A stretch of 9,090 bases of DNA from Silvimonas sp. JCM 19000 (GTDB lineage: Bacteria > Pseudomonadota > Gammaproteobacteria > Burkholderiales > Chitinibacteraceae), in the NCBI GenBank assembly GCA_001313065.1, contig BBFD01000167.1, forward strand, positions 1 to 9,090. The letters run 5' to 3'. Within the stretch, counting starts at the first letter, position 1. Every line of letters starts with the position of its first letter. A program made the position numbers and the translations under genes. This document shows, piece after piece, positions 6,789-9,090 of the stretch. Under the pieces are notes generated by a model, which did not search any database, was not told the DNA's origin, and was given only the letters and a program-made list of their open reading frames with translations.

Positions 6789-8955
6789 GCCGGCTCCATG
6801 CCCTGGCGTTCGCCCGCGCGGCGCAACAAACGGCTGGCAAAGAAGGCCACACCGATCAACAAGGCAGCCAGCCCGATCAGCGCACCAAAGGTGCCGGTGC
6901 TGGGGTGGCGCACGGCTTCGGCAAAGTGGTGCACAAACAGCACGGTAATAATGGAACCGGGCGTCATGCCTATCATGGTGCCGATCATGAAATCACGCAG
7001 GCTCAGGTGTGAGGCGCCGCAAATCAGATTGACGATGACCACCGGCCCCAGCGGAATCTGCCGCAGCAACGCCACGCTGATAATGCCGCGCCGCGCCAGC
7101 TTCATCGACAGCCGATTGGCACGCTGGCCTGCGATGCGACGCAATGCATCACGCGGCAGCCATGTGCCCATCCAGAAGGTAAACGCCGCCGAAGCAGCCG
7201 TGCCTGTCAGGGCATAAGCAATGCCCAACGCAGGGCCGAATACCAGGCCGGTGGCGATGACCAGCACCGAATGCGGAAACATCAAAACCGTGCCCAGCAC
7301 ATAAGCCGCAATCACGATCAGGGGTGACAGCGGCATATCCCGCACGCGGGCGGCCAGGCGCGATAAGGCTTGCGGATCAACGTATTGCGCCAGCGGCGTC
7401 CAGCGCCAGAGCGCGGCCAGCGCCAGGCAAACCAGCGCCACGCCAGCGATCACCATCAAACGGCTGCGCAACGGCCGTTTGGCTGCGTGCGGTACCAGTT
7501 GCGACACAAGTTGATCGGTGGGGACGATGCGTTCCGGGTCGAGCACGGACAAAGCCGGCACCACCGCTTCGTCTTCGGGGCGCGCCACCGGATCCAGCGG
7601 GGCCAGCGTACGGCCTGGCTTTTGCAGTGCTTCGATCGAGGGGATCAGGCGGCCATGTTCGGCGATGGCGGCGGCCACGTCTTCCGGCTCGCAAGCCAGA
7701 TGCTCGCTGAGCAGGCGTGCCCGCACGCGTGCAATACCGGCACGGATATCGGCACGGCCGCGCGCTTCAATGGCGATATTGCATTCGGTATCCATCACCA
7801 TCGAGCGGTTATTGATATTGGCCGAGCCGATGCTCAAAAAAGTCATCGTCGGCGATCACCACCTTGGCGTGCACATTGATGCAGGTTTCTTCCAGGCCGG
7901 GCATCTCGGGCGAATACAGACGGTAGTGATCATGCTGGTCCGCTTGCTTCATCAAGGCATGCACCCGGGCCCGTTGCACCCCCATCGTAATGCGCTCCAG
8001 CCAGCCGTTATTGACGCGGCGGCTTACCACCACGATATCGGGCGCATCTGCCGTGGCCAGGCGCGCGGCCAGCTCGGCGGCGATGGCGCCAGAGCTGAAA
8101 TACTGGTTTTCAAAATAGAGACTGCGTTGCGCCTGCGCGATGACGTCATCGTAGAGCTGGCGAATTTCCTGCACGCCGTTGCTTTGATCGGTGGGTGGCT
8201 CGGTGCGCGAAACCGCCAGTTGCACCTGCTGGAAATCGGGCTCGACATCGGCAGGCCACGGGTTGTTGTCGGCGGAGGTGAGCGATTCTGCCAGAGCGGC
8301 ACGCGCACGCCGGTTGCGTTATGCCAACGCTCGCGCACCAGTTGCGCGGCAATGCGCGAAGCCGGGCCATCAAACATGGCCTGCACGTCATGGAAGGGTT
8401 GATAGGGCGCGCCGTCGGCGTTGCAGCGTAATTCGTGCTCGCAATCATGCGCTGGCGTATCCCAACGGCTGTGCGTCAGATCGATGCCGCCGACAAAGGC
8501 CAGCCGGTCGTCGATCACCACCACTTTTTTTTGATGATGTGAGCCGCCCAGTACCGGATGCGCATCCAGGCGAAAATGTAGCCGCCGTTGGCCTTGCCAG
8601 CTGAGTTTGAGCGAGCTGAGCCATTCGCGGTCCATGGCAAACAGCAGGGTGTAATCCCAGTTCAACACATAGATATGCAAGCTGCGCTGCCGCGCCAGCA
8701 CCGCGCGCAAAAAAAATCCCCCAGCGCTTCGGGCAGGCCGTCGTTGGCGCCGTTGGGTTGCAGGCACAAGCGGCTGTCGATATCCCAGCCCACGATAAAT
8801 ACCGAGTGCCGCGCCTTGGCGATGGCGCTGCGCAAGGCGCTGAAATACGCGTCGCCATCGATCAAAACGGCGACCCGGTCGGCCTGGGCAATCTGCCAGC
8901 AATTGCGGCCAGGTTGCAGCAGCGCTTGGGCTTGGTGAGGTTCTTCGGGCTTCAT
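6785..8955 (-). CDS. Phospholipase D / cardiolipin synthase-like protein fused to a VTT membrane domain, frameshifted
   Basis: The first two thirds form a phospholipase D superfamily enzyme with two HKD motifs, HQKVVVID (before GGIDLTHSRWD) and HAKVVIAD (before GSANINNRSM). They fit a cardiolipin synthase or transphosphatidylase acting on membrane phospholipids. The last third is a VTT (DedA/SNARE-associated) domain with about five or six hydrophobic segments, including VLGTVLMFPHSVLVIATGLV and a MTPGSIITVLF segment. Breaks are A8 8709-8716 (expected 6; EALGDFLRAV), CC 8291-8292 (expected CCC) and A6 7836-7841 (expected 5; DDDFLSIGSAN). An in-frame T8 at 8525-8532 (expected 5) adds a lysine inside the first HKD motif. 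Corrected length is 722 codons. ATG 8955 precedes the QPGRNCW start typical of the family; its ribosome site (AAGG) is weak. It is co-transcribed with the EEP gene. Confidence 0.9.
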
Positions 8956-9090
8956 GGCCTTGTGTTCAGTCTGGCTGATCAGGCGGAGGGCCGGGGCAGG
9001 GCGACCGGTTATCCAGTGCGGTTGTCTGGGAGTTGATCATCCCCGCGCGCTGCCGCCCATGCCGTCGGACGGCAGCGGATACGGCTGTGA
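8956..9090 (-). other. Region upstream of the PLD-VTT gene, possible end of another gene
   Basis: A minus-strand frame enters from the right edge and ends SQPYPLPSDGMGGSARG at a TGA at 9037-9039. It could be the C-terminus of an upstream gene, but it is too short to judge. A second frame, from ATG 9039 to a TGA just before the PLD start, would encode 24 residues without recognisable features. An inverted repeat CGCTGCCG (9048-9055) with CGGCAGCG (9070-9077) is present without a T-tract. I could not identify a promoter. Confidence 0.25.

Noticed and set aside
640..8955. A block of true pseudogenes in a degenerating region
   Set aside because: Protein motifs are otherwise intact, there are no in-frame nonsense codons apart from shift effects, and all breaks fit two simple length errors. 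Only the HEPN gene shows a large loss.
1..9090. CRISPR array, insertion sequence, attachment site or prophage
   Set aside because: I found no regularly spaced repeats, transposase, integrase or target-site duplications.

Overview
This window is most likely from a GC-rich betaproteobacterium. A member of the chitin-degrading Neisseriales (Chitinibacteraceae type) is my best guess. The grounds are the style of the proteins, a tRNA-Leu(CAG) with encoded CCA, and a CBM5/12 chitin-binding module. The taxon is an inference and I could not search for it.

Layout, left to right. (1) 24-263, minus: a secreted CBM5/12 module, probably the N-terminus of a chitinase-like protein running off the left edge. 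(2) 264-639: a long intergenic region with small palindromes. (3) 640-1838, plus: a zinc-dependent medium-chain alcohol dehydrogenase. (4) 1837-2117: two hairpin terminators, then tRNA-Leu(CAG) on the minus strand with its own promoter. (5) 2163-3763, minus: a GH13 alpha-glucosidase-like enzyme. (6) 3878-5125, minus: a two-gene unit of a small secreted four-cysteine protein and a DUF72/YecE-like protein, joined as TGAGCATG. (7) 5240-6038, plus: a winged-helix/minimal-nucleotidyltransferase (MNT) regulator with two tandem palindromic operators at its start, followed by a HEPN partner gene that has lost its middle. (8) 6041-8955, minus: a phospholipase D-VTT fusion protein overlapping (ATGA) an endonuclease/exonuclease/phosphatase (EEP) protein, which recalls the E. 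coli clsB-ybhP pair.

The dominant oddity is that nearly every gene is broken by frameshifts, and the breaks follow two rules. Runs of five or six A or T are one to three bases too long, and TGGG has become TGG in five places. After correction by these rules alone, each of the six complete frameshifted genes becomes a multiple of three with intact family motifs. Only one A/T run of exactly five remains in the window, against eighteen of six to eight. A systematic read or assembly error is the simplest reading. The genes are therefore annotated as complete genes with stated breakpoints, not as a cluster of pseudogenes. The HEPN gene is the exception: it looks truly deleted.

Functionally this is a housekeeping and accessory mix: sugar and alcohol metabolism, membrane phospholipid handling (PLD-VTT with EEP), and a residual HEPN/MNT toxin-antitoxin-like module whose antitoxin-type regulator survives with clear autoregulatory sites.
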